From assembly GCF_000167195.1 (NCBI RefSeq), contig NZ_AADV02000004.1:1-57977 (forward strand): a stretch of DNA of 57,977 bases. Reading direction: 5' to 3'. Source of the stretch: Crocosphaera watsonii WH 8501 (lineage in GTDB: Bacteria > Cyanobacteriota > Cyanobacteriia > Cyanobacteriales > Microcystaceae). The translations under genes and the position numbers were made by a program. Below are positions 18,463-27,167 of the stretch, piece by piece (positions within the stretch are counted from its first letter, which is position 1; each line of letters opens with the position of its first letter). The notes beneath the pieces are model-generated. The model was not told the origin of the DNA. It saw nothing but the letters and a program-made list of their open reading frames with translations, and did no database searches.

Positions 18463-19644
18463 GTTCAAGATTTAGTTGTTGTTGCAATGATCTTGTTAAC
18501 TGCTTTTAGTGAGGAATCTCAACAGTCCTTAAGTCAAGAAATTGTTTCAGTTGTTTTAAAGGGCGGAATCTTTTTATTATTTATTGCTTTTTTAACCCGT
18601 TATATTTTACCCAAATTACTCCACGCTTTGGCTTATTCAACGGAATTATTGTTAATTTTTGCTATTTCTTGGGCTATTACTTTAGCAGCAATGGGAGACA
18701 GTTTAGGGTTTAGTAAAGAGGTAGGTGCATTTGTAGCCGGGGTGTCTTTAGCATCTACCAGTTATCGGGCAACCATTGGGGCAAGATTGGTCAGTTTAAG
18801 AGACTTTTTATTACTGTTTTTCTTCATCGATTTAGGTATTCATGTTAATGTCAGTTATTTGGGTGCGGAAATAATTTCTGCAGTGGTTTTATCTCTGTTT
18901 GTCTTAGTAGGTAAAACTGTGATGATTATGGCATTAATGAGTATTATGGGTTATGGAAAACATACTAGCACTGTTACCAATTTATCGTTGAGTCAAATCA
19001 GCGAATTCTCTTTAATTATTGCGGCATTAGGACTTGATTTAGGTCATATTGATGAGAATGTTTTAGGGTTAATTACGTTGGTAGGATTAATTACTATGGG
19101 AGTCTCCACTTATATGATTATGGGCTCTCATATTATTTATGAAAAATTATTACCTATTGTCTCCCATTTTGATAAATTAATACCCCATCGTCACCAAAAA
19201 CTAGGTAACTTAGACGAAGTTGATGTTTATGGAGTTGATATTATTTTGTTTGGTTTAGGAAGATATGGGGGTAGTTTAATTAGAGCATTACAAGGTTCAG
19301 ATTTACAAGTTTTAGGTGTGGATTTTAACCCCGAATTAGTGAGACAATGGCGGAACAAAGGACTACTAGCTTTTTATGGAGATGCAGAAGATCCTGAATT
19401 TGCTGCAACCCTCCCTTTAAATCAGGCTAAATGGGTAATTAGTACCTTACCAGGGGAACGAATTGGTCTAACTTTATTACACACCTTAGAATATCAAAAA
19501 TATCAAGGTAAAATTGCCTTAACCAGTCATACCGAAAGAGAAATGGAAATTCTTAAAAATGCAGGTTCTGATCTTGTTTTATTACCCTTTAGAGATGCAG
19601 CATACGAAGCTGCGAGGGTCTTAGTTACTGATTTCAATGAATAG
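18463..19644 (+). pseudogene. CPA2-type monovalent cation/proton antiporter, 5'-truncated
   Basis: Reading in frame from 18463, the sequence begins V-Q-D-L-V-V-V-A-M, the [F/V]QDL helix found near the middle of the membrane domain of KefB/C-type transporters. Further helices follow, then a C-terminal TrkA-N/RCK domain with the Rossmann motif ILFGLGRYGGSLIRAL, VDFNPE and FYGDAEDPE. Complete family members have about five more N-terminal helices. These were deleted together with the adjoining half of the IS5-type element. ATG 18487 could restart translation, but half a transporter would not be expected to work. Confidence 0.85.
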
Positions 19645-19661
19645 TCAGAAGGAGGGAGTAA

Positions 19662-19772
19662 ATGAGAAAACTTAATAAAAGTACAAGAACCGAGGAATGT
19701 GTGTCTCGATTGCGTACAATGAAATTAAGATACACTCATCGATGCCATCAGATCGCTTTAGTTAAAAACTGA
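19662..19772 (+). CDS. 36-residue basic small ORF upstream of rogue psbA
   Basis: ATG 19662 follows a strong ribosome site, GGAGGG, at a spacing of five bases, and encodes a Lys/Arg-rich peptide beginning MRKLNKSTRTEECVSRL and ending ALVKN. It lies 17 bp after the antiporter remnant and 47 bp before the psbA start. No family is recognised. The ribosome site is better than that of many real genes here, so it may be a genuine small protein or a translated leader affecting psbA. It could also be chance. Confidence 0.4.
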   Translation: MRKLNKSTRTEECVSRLRTMKLRYTHRCHQIALVKN

Positions 19773-19819
19773 TGTGCTACTCTCATCACAAAAAATTGAG
19801 ATAATTAGGAGGAATAACG

Positions 19820-20866
19820 ATGACGAATGTATTTCCTCGCCAAAAAGAACTAGATTTTGGTTGCCTGTGGTTTGACTTTTGTGAATGGATAACAAGTACG
19901 AACAACCGCATTTACATCGGTTGGTTTGGGGTTATGATGATCCCCACTCTTATCGCAGCTACCAGTGCCTTTATTATCGCTTTTATGGTGGCTCCCCCAG
20001 TGGATATGGAAGGGATCAGAGAACCCGTTATTGGTTCGCTCTTAGGGGGTAATAACCTGATCAGCGCAGCCGTGATACCCAGTTCCGCAGCGATCGGGTT
20101 ACACTTTTATCCCATCTGGGAAGCAGCCTCGGTTGATGAATGGCTTTATAATGGAGGCCCTTATCAATTAATCATTTTCCACTTCTTAATCGGGGTTTTG
20201 TCCTATTTAGGGCGTTTATGGGAATTAAGTTACCGTTTAGGAATGCGTCCTTGGATTTCCGTTGCCTTTTCTGCTCCTGTGGCCGCAGCTACTTCTATCT
20301 TCCTGATTTATCCTATAGGACAAGGTAGTTTTTCCGAAGGAATGCCATTAGGAATTAGTGGTACGTTTCACTTTATGTTAGGATTCCAAGCTGACCACAA
20401 TATTTTGATGCACCCCTTGCATATGTTGGCGGTTTCAGGTGTCTTTGCTGGTGCATTGCTTTCTGCATTGCAGGGTTCTTTAGTAACCTCTACTCTCATC
20501 CGAGAAACCAGTATTTCCGAGTCAATTAACCAAGGGTATCATTTTGGGCAACGAGAAGAGACTTATAACCTAGTAGCCGGACATTTAAGCTACTTAGGCC
20601 GTCTTCTCATCCCGAGTTTGGGCTTTAAGAACGATCGTTCCGTTCATTTTCTGTTGGCCGCCTTCCCAGTGATTGGTATTTGGTGTGCTGGTTTAGGTAT
20701 TAGTGTCATGGCTTTCAATTTAAACGGGTTTAACTTTAATCAATCCATTCTTGATAGTCAAGGCCGAGCTATTCCCACAGAAGCGGATCTGCTCAACCGT
20801 GCTAATTTAGGAATTCGCTCTATGCACGCGCCCAATACCCATCATTTCCCGTTGACTTTAGCCTAA
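19820..20866 (+). CDS. psbA: Rogue/sentinel-type photosystem II D1 protein
   Basis: The 348-residue D1 homologue has five membrane helices and keeps Tyr164 (TyrZ, canonical 161), His201 (P680 ligand, 198), His121 (118) and His276 (272). Oxygen-evolving-cluster ligands are altered: canonical Asp170 is Glu173, Glu189 is Asp192, Glu333 is Ala337 and Asp342 is Thr346. The non-heme-iron ligand His215 is Gln218. The chain ends at the position of mature Ala344, so there is no extension for CtpA to remove. This matches the known 'rogue/sentinel' D1 class of diazotrophic cyanobacteria, thought to give non-oxygen-evolving PSII when nitrogenase is active. A ribosome site, AGGAGG, precedes ATG 19820. Confidence 0.93.
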   Translation: MTNVFPRQKELDFGCLWFDFCEWITSTNNRIYIGWFGVMMIPTLIAATSAFIIAFMVAPPVDMEGIREPVIGSLLGGNNLISAAVIPSSAAIGLHFYPIWEAASVDEWLYNGGPYQLIIFHFLIGVLSYLGRLWELSYRLGMRPWISVAFSAPVAAATSIFLIYPIGQGSFSEGMPLGISGTFHFMLGFQADHNILMHPLHMLAVSGVFAGALLSALQGSLVTSTLIRETSISESINQGYHFGQREETYNLVAGHLSYLGRLLIPSLGFKNDRSVHFLLAAFPVIGIWCAGLGISVMAFNLNGFNFNQSILDSQGRAIPTEADLLNRANLGIRSMHAPNTHHFPLTLA

Positions 20867-20872
20867 TAACGT

Positions 20873-20905
20873 GAGTTCGGAGTTCGGAGTTCGGAGTTCG
20901 GAGTT
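20873..20905. repeat. Heptameric tandem repeat (GAGTTCG)n
   Basis: Four exact copies of GAGTTCG plus a partial fifth start seven bases after the psbA stop. It is a typical cyanobacterial short tandemly repeated heptamer. Copy number is likely to vary between strains. Confidence 0.9.
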
Positions 20906-21053
20906 ATGATTTTTTTAACCAGACAATGAGGGTTTGATACTTCTGATTTGAGTTAGTTTTCTGCAAATTTCCTTATATCGAACTCAGGTTAATCGATTTC
21001 ATAATTGGAACTTGAAGGGAGAAATAGGAAAAAACCCTATTTTTCCCTTTAAC

Positions 21054-21437
21054 TTATTTTTCACGAAGACAGAAACGGATATTCGCTTTAGGGGTATTTC
21101 CTTTGACTAAAATTGTATGTTTTTGTTGCATTTTTGGATAATAAAACCATTGGGAACTCATGGGTTGATGATCGGAGTCTACCTGATGAGGGGTGATAAC
21201 ATTTCCTTGATGACTGACAGCAACTTCTAGATAATCATTCGCTTCAATGGTTAATTCATCTTCTTGATTAACCCAGAGAACAAATTTATATTCATTGTGT
21301 ATTCTCCCCTGATATACCGCACAAAAATCATTGTTAGGTAGGTATAAACTGAAACGTGATACAGCTTGACCAGGTGCAGTTATTAGAAAGAAACTAGCTA
21401 GAGAAGAAAGAGCAAAAAATGATTTAAAAATGGTCAT
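21054..21437 (-). CDS. Secreted hypothetical protein
   Basis: The 127-residue product starts with a clear signal peptide (MTIFKSFFALSSLASFFLI, then TAPGQAVS with a likely cleavage after AVS or GQA). The mature ~100-residue domain is beta-rich (KFVLWVNQEDELTI, HTILVKGNTPKANIRFCLREK) with two cysteines, CAV and FCL, that could form a disulfide in the periplasm. No family is recognised. It faces away from psbA and stands alone. Confidence 0.6.
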   Translation of the reverse strand: MTIFKSFFALSSLASFFLITAPGQAVSRFSLYLPNNDFCAVYQGRIHNEYKFVLWVNQEDELTIEANDYLEVAVSHQGNVITPHQVDSDHQPMSSQWFYYPKMQQKHTILVKGNTPKANIRFCLREK

Positions 21438-21604
21438 GAGAATAGCTCAAATTAGTGAGGAATAAGTTATTATGAACAAGCTTGTTTTCTCAAGACGCAG
21501 AAAAAATAAAGATGTTGCCAATCAGTTTAAAAAAAATTTAATGGGAACAAAATATTTATTTGAAAAGACATTATCTAGCAATCGGGTTTAAGTTGTATAG
21601 CTAG

Positions 21605-21625
21605 GGACATAATGCTGTTATGTCC
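21605..21625. repeat. 21-bp palindrome, dispersed repeat copy B
   Basis: The outer arms GGACATAA and TTATGTCC are the same as in the palindrome at 7600-7620, with a different five-base centre. Flanking bases also show some similarity (CTGATT...TTGCTATA). This suggests a small dispersed repeat family rather than two local terminators. Confidence 0.65.
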
Positions 21626-21736
21626 TAATAACTATTCAATTTTCACATCTGATTACTAATTGCTATACTAAAGGTTATATAACCCCAATCATCAGGAGAA
21701 AGGACAATTACTGCTGATCCCAATAAACTCAAAAAA

Positions 21737-21898
21737 ATGATCGAACGAGTTCTCGCCGATGGCCGTCTATCTCGTCAAGAAGATGAAGACATTAAAGCGG
21801 CGATCGCTGCTGATAACAAAGTAACAGAGGAAGAAATGAAATTATATCGAGAATTACAACAAATGGTGTTTAAAGGAGAGCTTAAAATGGAGAATTAA
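21737..21898 (+). CDS. Small acidic conserved-type protein (53 aa), possible ATT start
   Basis: From ATG 21737 a 53-residue helical, charged protein is read (MIERVLADGRLSRQEDEDIK..., ending KGELKMEN). The frame is open upstream and reads TADPNKLKK directly after ATT 21707, which follows an AGGAGAAAGGA purine tract. The pattern x-TADPNKLKKMIERVLADG looks like a natural N-terminus, so the gene may initiate at ATT (10 residues longer) or may have lost its ATG by a single base change. Function unknown. The LADGxLSxxE pattern resembles EF-hand-like or TerB-like small proteins, but no family is asserted. Confidence 0.55.
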   Translation: MIERVLADGRLSRQEDEDIKAAIAADNKVTEEEMKLYRELQQMVFKGELKMEN

Positions 21899-22058
21899 AA
21901 TAGAGAAAGGGTTGATGCTACTCCCAAAAACCTACCTAATATTGCCTAAAACTACTCATATTAGTAGCAAAAGTTCATAAATAGGTAGTTTTTTATGTTT
22001 AAAACCCTAATATGATACAATTAAACTCAACAGTTTTGGTCATTATCTCAAAAATGCC
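21899..22058. repeat. Left end of IS200/IS605-type tnpB element
   Basis: This non-coding 160 bp lies just before tnpB. It holds a small hairpin CTACT/AGTAG at about 21951-21966 and a related CTACCTA/TAGGTAG pair (near 21930 and 21981), the kind of subterminal structure found at ends of single-strand transposons. No tnpA is present, so mobility would depend on a TnpA supplied elsewhere. Confidence 0.45.
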
Positions 22059-23142
22059 ATGTTGTTAGGCTTTAAAACCCAACTTAAATTAAATCAAACC
22101 CAACGTCAACAACTGGCTCGTCATGCAGGTGTCGCTCGTCATGCTTATAATTGGGGAAATGATTTGTGTCTGGCTATTTTAGACAATAATAAAAGTTGTT
22201 CAGACTCTGAAAAAATCAAATTTCCTACAGCGATTGATTTACACAAATGGTTAAACAAATTAGTTAAGCCCGATAATCAATGGTATTATGAGGTCTCTAA
22301 GTGCGCTCCACAATTTGCCCTGAGACATTTAGCAGTTGCTTGGCGTGATTGCTTCAGCAAAAAGAAGAAAAGACCAAAATTCAAGAAGAAAGGACGACAT
22401 GATAGCTTTACTTTAGATGGAACTATACGCATTCTATCTTCTCATTTAATCCAAGTTCCCGTCATCGGAAAATTGAAAACTTATGAGAGATTACCGACTA
22501 TTCATCAACCGAAAAATATTACCATCAGCAGAGAAGCTGACCGTTGGTTTATTTCCTTTAGAATAGAGGTAGAGTCCATAGCTACCGACAAAGAAGTAGA
22601 TGTAGTAGGGATAGATTTGGGAGTAAAAACCTTAGCAACCCTATCTACAGGGGAAGTTTTTGAAGGAGCATACTCTTATAAAAAACTATCAGCTAAATTA
22701 GCTAAACTTCAAAGAGAATTAAGCAGAAAAAGCTTCGGTTCGTCTAACTACCAAAAAGCTAAATTAAAAGTTCAGAAACTGCATAGAAGAATTGCTAATC
22801 TTAGAAAAGATACATTACATAAATTGACATCACACTTAAGCAAAAACCACGCAGTCAATGTGATAGAAGATTTGAATGTATCAGGAATGATGGCTAATCA
22901 TAAATTGGCGAAAGCCATAGCAGATATGGGGTTTTATGAGTTCAGAAGACAGTTAGAATACAAAAGTAAATTATATGGGTCAAAACTGGTGATAGTAGAT
23001 AGGTTTTATCCTTCTTCTAAAACTTGTTCTAACTGTGGGGAGAAAAAAGACTCGTTACTATTATCTGAAAGAGTATTTTGTTGTGAAAAATGCCATTATC
23101 AAATAGATAGGGATTTAAACGCAGCAAAAAACTTAGAAAAAC
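22059..23142 (+). CDS. tnpB: TnpB RNA-guided nuclease, C-terminal tip replaced by IS630
   Basis: The product has about 361 native residues and all catalytic parts: GIDLGVKTLATL (first RuvC Asp), VNVIEDLNVSGM (Glu), zinc-finger pairs CSNCG and CEKCH, and DRDLNAAKNLEKL with the last Asp. N-terminal features such as HAYNWGND are typical. IS630 copy 2 enters directly after NLEKL and the frame ends 17 codons into it (23198). TnpB generates RNA-guided double-strand breaks that favour retention of its element. Loss of the right end here should remove the omegaRNA region, so activity is doubtful even though the active site is intact. Confidence 0.85.
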
Positions 23143-23245
23143 TAGTGCAGCTTGGCGAAAGTAATCCACCAGATTTTTACAGAAACTTTCGTGACTAGCC
23201 ACGACAATGTGTTTCAATAAAACTAACGGAAGAATCTCGAAGTTG

Positions 23246-23788
23246 ATGTCCATGATAAAAGCATTGCCAATTAACCTCTCCAACCTACAGAAAACAGTAC
23301 TCCAACAAATAGTGAGAGGGACAACAAACCCCTATCGCCTTGTTAGACGAGCCAAGCTAATCTTAGCCGCAGCATCAGGAGAGAGCAATAGTTCGATTAG
23401 TCGAAGATTAGAATTAGACCGAGTACAAGTGCGTCAGTGGCGATCGCGATGGTTTGAGGAGAGAGAAAAACTGAGTGCCGCCGAAGAACAACAGGTAACG
23501 GAGAAAGCATTAATGGTCTTGATCAAAGGAATTTTAAGCGATCGCCCAAGACCTGGAACAACAAAATCCTTTACGGTCGAACAAGTAGTCCAGATTGTAG
23601 AGATCGCTTGTGAAGAATGTGAAAAATCAGACAGACCAGTGAGCCATTGGACACCTTCAGAGTTGGCGGATGAAGCCATAAAAAGAGGAATTGTCGAAAA
23701 GATTGCCCCCCGTAGTGTGGGGCGTTTTTTAAAAAGAAGCGACATTACAACCACATCTCGTTCGTTACTGGTTAAATGCCAAAATTGA
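23246..23788 (+). CDS. IS630 transposase, first frame, copy 2
   Basis: Nearly identical to copy 1 (for example KIAPRSVGRF instead of KISPRSVGRF). It has the same helix-turn-helix half, the same T6A5 run at 23725-23735 and the same drift into TTTSRSLLVKCQN. Identical frame structure in two copies argues that the break was present in the active parent rather than arising twice. Confidence 0.85.
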   Translation: MSMIKALPINLSNLQKTVLQQIVRGTTNPYRLVRRAKLILAAASGESNSSISRRLELDRVQVRQWRSRWFEEREKLSAAEEQQVTEKALMVLIKGILSDRPRPGTTKSFTVEQVVQIVEIACEECEKSDRPVSHWTPSELADEAIKRGIVEKIAPRSVGRFLKRSDITTTSRSLLVKCQN

Positions 23789-24494
23789 TGATCCCTTAAA
23801 ATTTAAAAAGCAAGTCAAATATATCTGTGAACTTCATCAAGAAGCTAAAACTTTGTTAGAACAAGGAATTCATTTAATTAGTACAGATGAAATGACAGGG
23901 ATTCAAGCTCTTGAGAGATTATTTCCGAACAAAAGAATCAAGCCTAAACAAGTAGAAAAAATCGAATTTGAATATGAAAGACACGGAACTTTAAGCTTGA
24001 TTGCGAACTGGGATGTGGCAAGAGGAAAAGTTGTTAGTCCCTCTATTGGACCGACAAGAACAGAACAAGATTTTTCTGAACATATCCAGAGAACGATTAA
24101 GATTGATGAAAAAGCAGAATGGATTTTTATTGTAGATCAACTCAACACTCATAAATCGGAAAGCTTAGTCAAATTAGTAGCAGAAAGCTGTGGAATTACT
24201 ATTGATTTGGGGAGAAAAGGAAAGGAGGGGATTTTGCAATCTATGGACAGCAGAGCAGATTTTTTATCAGATGAATCTCATCGAATTCGCTTTGTTTATA
24301 TTCCCAAACATACATCGTGGCTTAATCAAATTGAGTGTTGGTTTTCGATCTTAGTCAGGCGTTTACTCAAAAGAATTACTGTCCGTTCAACTGAAGAACT
24401 ATCCCAAAAAATTCTCAATTTTATTGATTACTTTAATCAACATTTTGCTAAGCCGTTCGTTTGGAAATTTAAGGGCTTTAAAGATCATAAGTGA
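23733..24494 (+). CDS. IS630 transposase, second frame, copy 2
   Basis: This is the catalytic half, equivalent to 6336-7097, with ISTDEMTG, WIFIVDQLNTHKS and TSWLNQIECWFS intact. A few residues differ from copy 1, e.g. ESCGITID for ESCEITID and PFVWKFKGF for PFVGKFKGF. It lacks its own start at the domain boundary and needs slippage for a full-length transposase. Confidence 0.85.
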   Translation, partial: KEATLQPHLVRYWLNAKIDDPLKFKKQVKYICELHQEAKTLLEQGIHLISTDEMTGIQALERLFPNKRIKPKQVEKIEFEYERHGTLSLIANWDVARGKVVSPSIGPTRTEQDFSEHIQRTIKIDEKAEWIFIVDQLNTHKSESLVKLVAESCGITIDLGRKGKEGILQSMDSRADFLSDESHRIRFVYIPKHTSWLNQIECWFSILVRRLLKRITVRSTEELSQKILNFIDYFNQHFAKPFVWKFKGFKDHK

Positions 24495-24524
24495 CTGGTG
24501 GATTATTTTTGCTAAGCTGCACTA

Positions 24525-26215
24525 GCTTCTATATTTTTATTTAATAAAGACGGATATATTCAGCGTTGTGGTATTGATGGCGTTGATCAAAATAATAATC
24601 TAATTAATAGTAAAAACTGGTTAGCTAATAAAAAATATCTACCAGGAGAAAGCTTTTCAGGAAAAGCAGTGCCTTCTCCAGATGCAGAGTCAACTTACGG
24701 TGAACCCCATTACTCTAATCAAATAATGGAAGAATATAAAGATATTATTGATGTACAATTTTATCTAAAGAAATTAGGGCAATTTAAAAATGGAATTTCA
24801 GTGCCGTTAAATGGAGTAAATGGAACTTTTGGGACCATAGAAGTTTTTAATAAAATAGATAATAATATATTGATCGATTTTGATAATGATGATGTCTATA
24901 TTCTCATGCTTATTGGTACAATTATATCTGGAATAATTGAGAACTTTAGAACAAGAAATAAACTACGTATTTACAATGAAATGACTGAAATGTTGATTAA
25001 GTTAGAATCAGAGAAAAATAATTTTATGATTCAAAATGTTTATCAATTTGTTGTGGATAATCTTGTAGATAGTACAACGCCTTATAAAGTTGCTATTATA
25101 AGGATTGTTAATGATGATAAGGAACTTGAAATTGCGGAAAAAGCAAAATCTGAAGATATATCCTGGAAATATAGAACAAAAGATTCTGTTAAAATGGGAG
25201 ATAATATTGGTGCTGAAGTTTTTCAGGAAAATGAACCTTTAAATATTCAAAATATCGGGGAAAAACTTGATATGTTTTTTCATAAAAAGTGAATTAAGAA
25301 AAATAAGTTACAGTCTTTTACTTGTCTCCCTTTATCTTTAGGAGACGAACCAGTCGGGACTCTCTCTGTTTATGTTGGATATAAACATAAGTTTTATAAT
25401 AGTGAAATTTATTTTAAAAAAACGTAGCATTGTTAACTGCGGGTATTTTCGCTATAGATCGTTATAAGAATCAGCTTAAACAGACTCAATCTAAACTTGA
25501 ACATGAAAGACGAAAATTTACCAGTATTTCTCGTGCTTTGGGATTTGATTCTGTTATGAAAAATTTTTTACATAAATATAAAAATGAACTGATTGAATTT
25601 GGTTACGACTTACATCAACTTTCTGATGAAAGTCAAAAGAGTAATCAGCAAAAAAGGAGAATTATTCAAAATAGAAAAAATTGGATTGACAGTCGAGTGC
25701 AAGAAATGAAAGAGGTTTTTCAAGTAACTCACGATAACTTAGGTCCTATTGATGTTAATGAAGTCATTAGAGCGGTCGTTCAATTATTTTCATCGACTAG
25801 AAACAGAATTAAAATCGAAGAACAATACGATTTAACCATTCCTTTGATAGAAATAGATGGAAATAGAATTAAAGATGTAATTTATAACTTAATTGATAAT
25901 GCTGTAGAAGCTATTAATGAAAAAAACAAAAAAGATAAATCTATTAATATCACAACAAATATTGTTACAATTGATGAGATACAATACATTCAAGTTATTA
26001 TTGAAGATAATGGTATTGAGATTCCTAATGAACTCAAAGAAACAGTATTTGAACAAGGTTATACAAGTCATCCAGAGTCAGGAGGTACGGGGATTGGTTT
26101 ATTTGTTTCTCGTGAAATCATTAGTGACTATGGAGGAAAACTCAGCTTCACGTCTCAGGTAGGTAAAGGGACAACTTTTTATATGTGCTTACCCCTTAAA
26201 AGATATCAAATTTAG
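24525..26215 (+). pseudogene. GAF-GAF histidine kinase, truncated and broken
   Basis: In frame from the IS630 edge: the rest of a first GAF domain (ASIFLFNKDGYIQRCG, GISVPLNGVNGTFGTIEVFN), a second GAF, a helix region with HKYKNELIEF, and an ATPase with NLIDNAVEAI and GGTGIGLFVSREII. Three lesions are visible besides the missing start. TGA at 25290-25292 sits inside the second GAF, before the conserved-looking SFTCLPLSLGDEPVGTLSV. A one-base shift occurs in the A7 run near 25417. The G1 box reads DNGIEIP, with Glu where Gly is expected. The piece from 25430 could be translated alone. It stood upstream of the response regulator as its probable partner. Confidence 0.8.
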
Positions 26216-26342
26216 GATTTATGTTGTACAATTATCACAAGGATTTCGACTGCAGACGTTAACAAAATACAAAACATTCCTTAACATACTGTAAAACGTC
26301 GTACTGAGTTAGTCAAATCACCCTGTTTTAGGAGAAGTTTCA

Positions 26343-27089
26343 ATGATTTCAAGTATTGCCAATCGTACTCACAATTTGAATCCTTTTATGATAGACGAAG
26401 TAGTTGTCATGGAAGACAGTACAGTGATGAAAAACACCATTCAAGAAGTAATTGATCGTATTGGTTGGCAAACTAGGTTTGTTGACAACAGAACTGAAGC
26501 ACTTAAGCTAGTAAAAAACGGAGAAGCTGCTTATTTTATTTTAGATAATTGGATTAATCACAATAAGCAAGAAGGGTTTGATACACTGGAAGTAATTAGA
26601 GAATGGGATAAACAGGCTTTTGTAACCATTCTAACTGGGCATCCAGACCCAAGAAATGAGACGATAGCAAAAAGGCTTAAGGCTGATTTATACAAGGAAA
26701 AATCAGTAGATCCGTATAACTGTCGGAAGGATATTGAAGAAGTAGCATCTGCTATGTTGGAGCATAAGAAGAAGATATTGAATAATAGAATTGGGATAAT
26801 TGATGAACAAATATCTCAATTAGATATATTAAAGTCAGATATTAATTTAATTGCTTACAACATCAAAAGACAAGATCAGCAATGGTTGGAAAACTATAAA
26901 AATCAATATGTTGTGTTTGTTGATGGTGAATTGGTTGATAGCGATGGAAATAAGTCGGAAATACTCAAGCGAATAAGAATTGAATACCCTGATAAACCAA
27001 GATTTTTAAAAAAAGTTGAGGAAGTAGAAGAAAAAACTATTGATTTACCAAGTTCTTTATGGTTTGACGAGCTTGATATTAATTTTTAA
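26343..27089 (+). CDS. Response regulator with DUF5678-like C-terminal module
   Basis: The 248-residue protein has an intact receiver domain (about 18-135): acidic pair Glu24/Asp25 in VVVMEDS, phospho-acceptor Asp68 in YFILDNW, Thr98 in ILTGHPD and Lys118 or Lys120 in LYKEKS. A helical linker follows. The last ~65 residues begin ENYKNQYVVFVDGELVDS and end EKTIDLPSSLWFDE. That module resembles DUF5678 and recurs in the pentapeptide protein two genes on. There is no DNA-binding domain, so output is presumably protein-protein. A ribosome site, AGGAGAA, precedes ATG 26343. Its cognate kinase is the broken gene upstream. Confidence 0.8.
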   Translation: MISSIANRTHNLNPFMIDEVVVMEDSTVMKNTIQEVIDRIGWQTRFVDNRTEALKLVKNGEAAYFILDNWINHNKQEGFDTLEVIREWDKQAFVTILTGHPDPRNETIAKRLKADLYKEKSVDPYNCRKDIEEVASAMLEHKKKILNNRIGIIDEQISQLDILKSDINLIAYNIKRQDQQWLENYKNQYVVFVDGELVDSDGNKSEILKRIRIEYPDKPRFLKKVEEVEEKTIDLPSSLWFDELDINF

Positions 27090-27167
27090 CTAGCAATGAT
27101 CAGCCACTTCACCATCACCCCTTAACTTCTTCATTAAATTTGATAATCGTCTAAATGGTAATAATTC

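Larger units (their letters stand above)
23143..24524 (+). mobile_element. IS630-family insertion sequence, copy 2
   Basis: This copy has the same 1382-bp length as copy 1, the same TA-bounded inverted repeats and only a handful of substitutions. On the left it abuts tnpB, and on the right a GAF-domain gene that has lost its start. Being in the same orientation as copy 1, the pair could recombine to delete the 17 kb between them. Confidence 0.9.

Noticed and set aside
19820-20866. ChlF (chlorophyll f synthase) identity for the divergent D1
   Set aside because: The pattern of substitutions and the C-terminus fit the rogue/sentinel class better, and no far-red photosystem gene cluster is present. 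Not excluded without a tree.
20873-20905. CRISPR-like array after psbA
   Set aside because: The units are 7-bp direct repeats with no spacers, so it is a simple heptameric tandem repeat. No CRISPR array or cas gene was seen anywhere.
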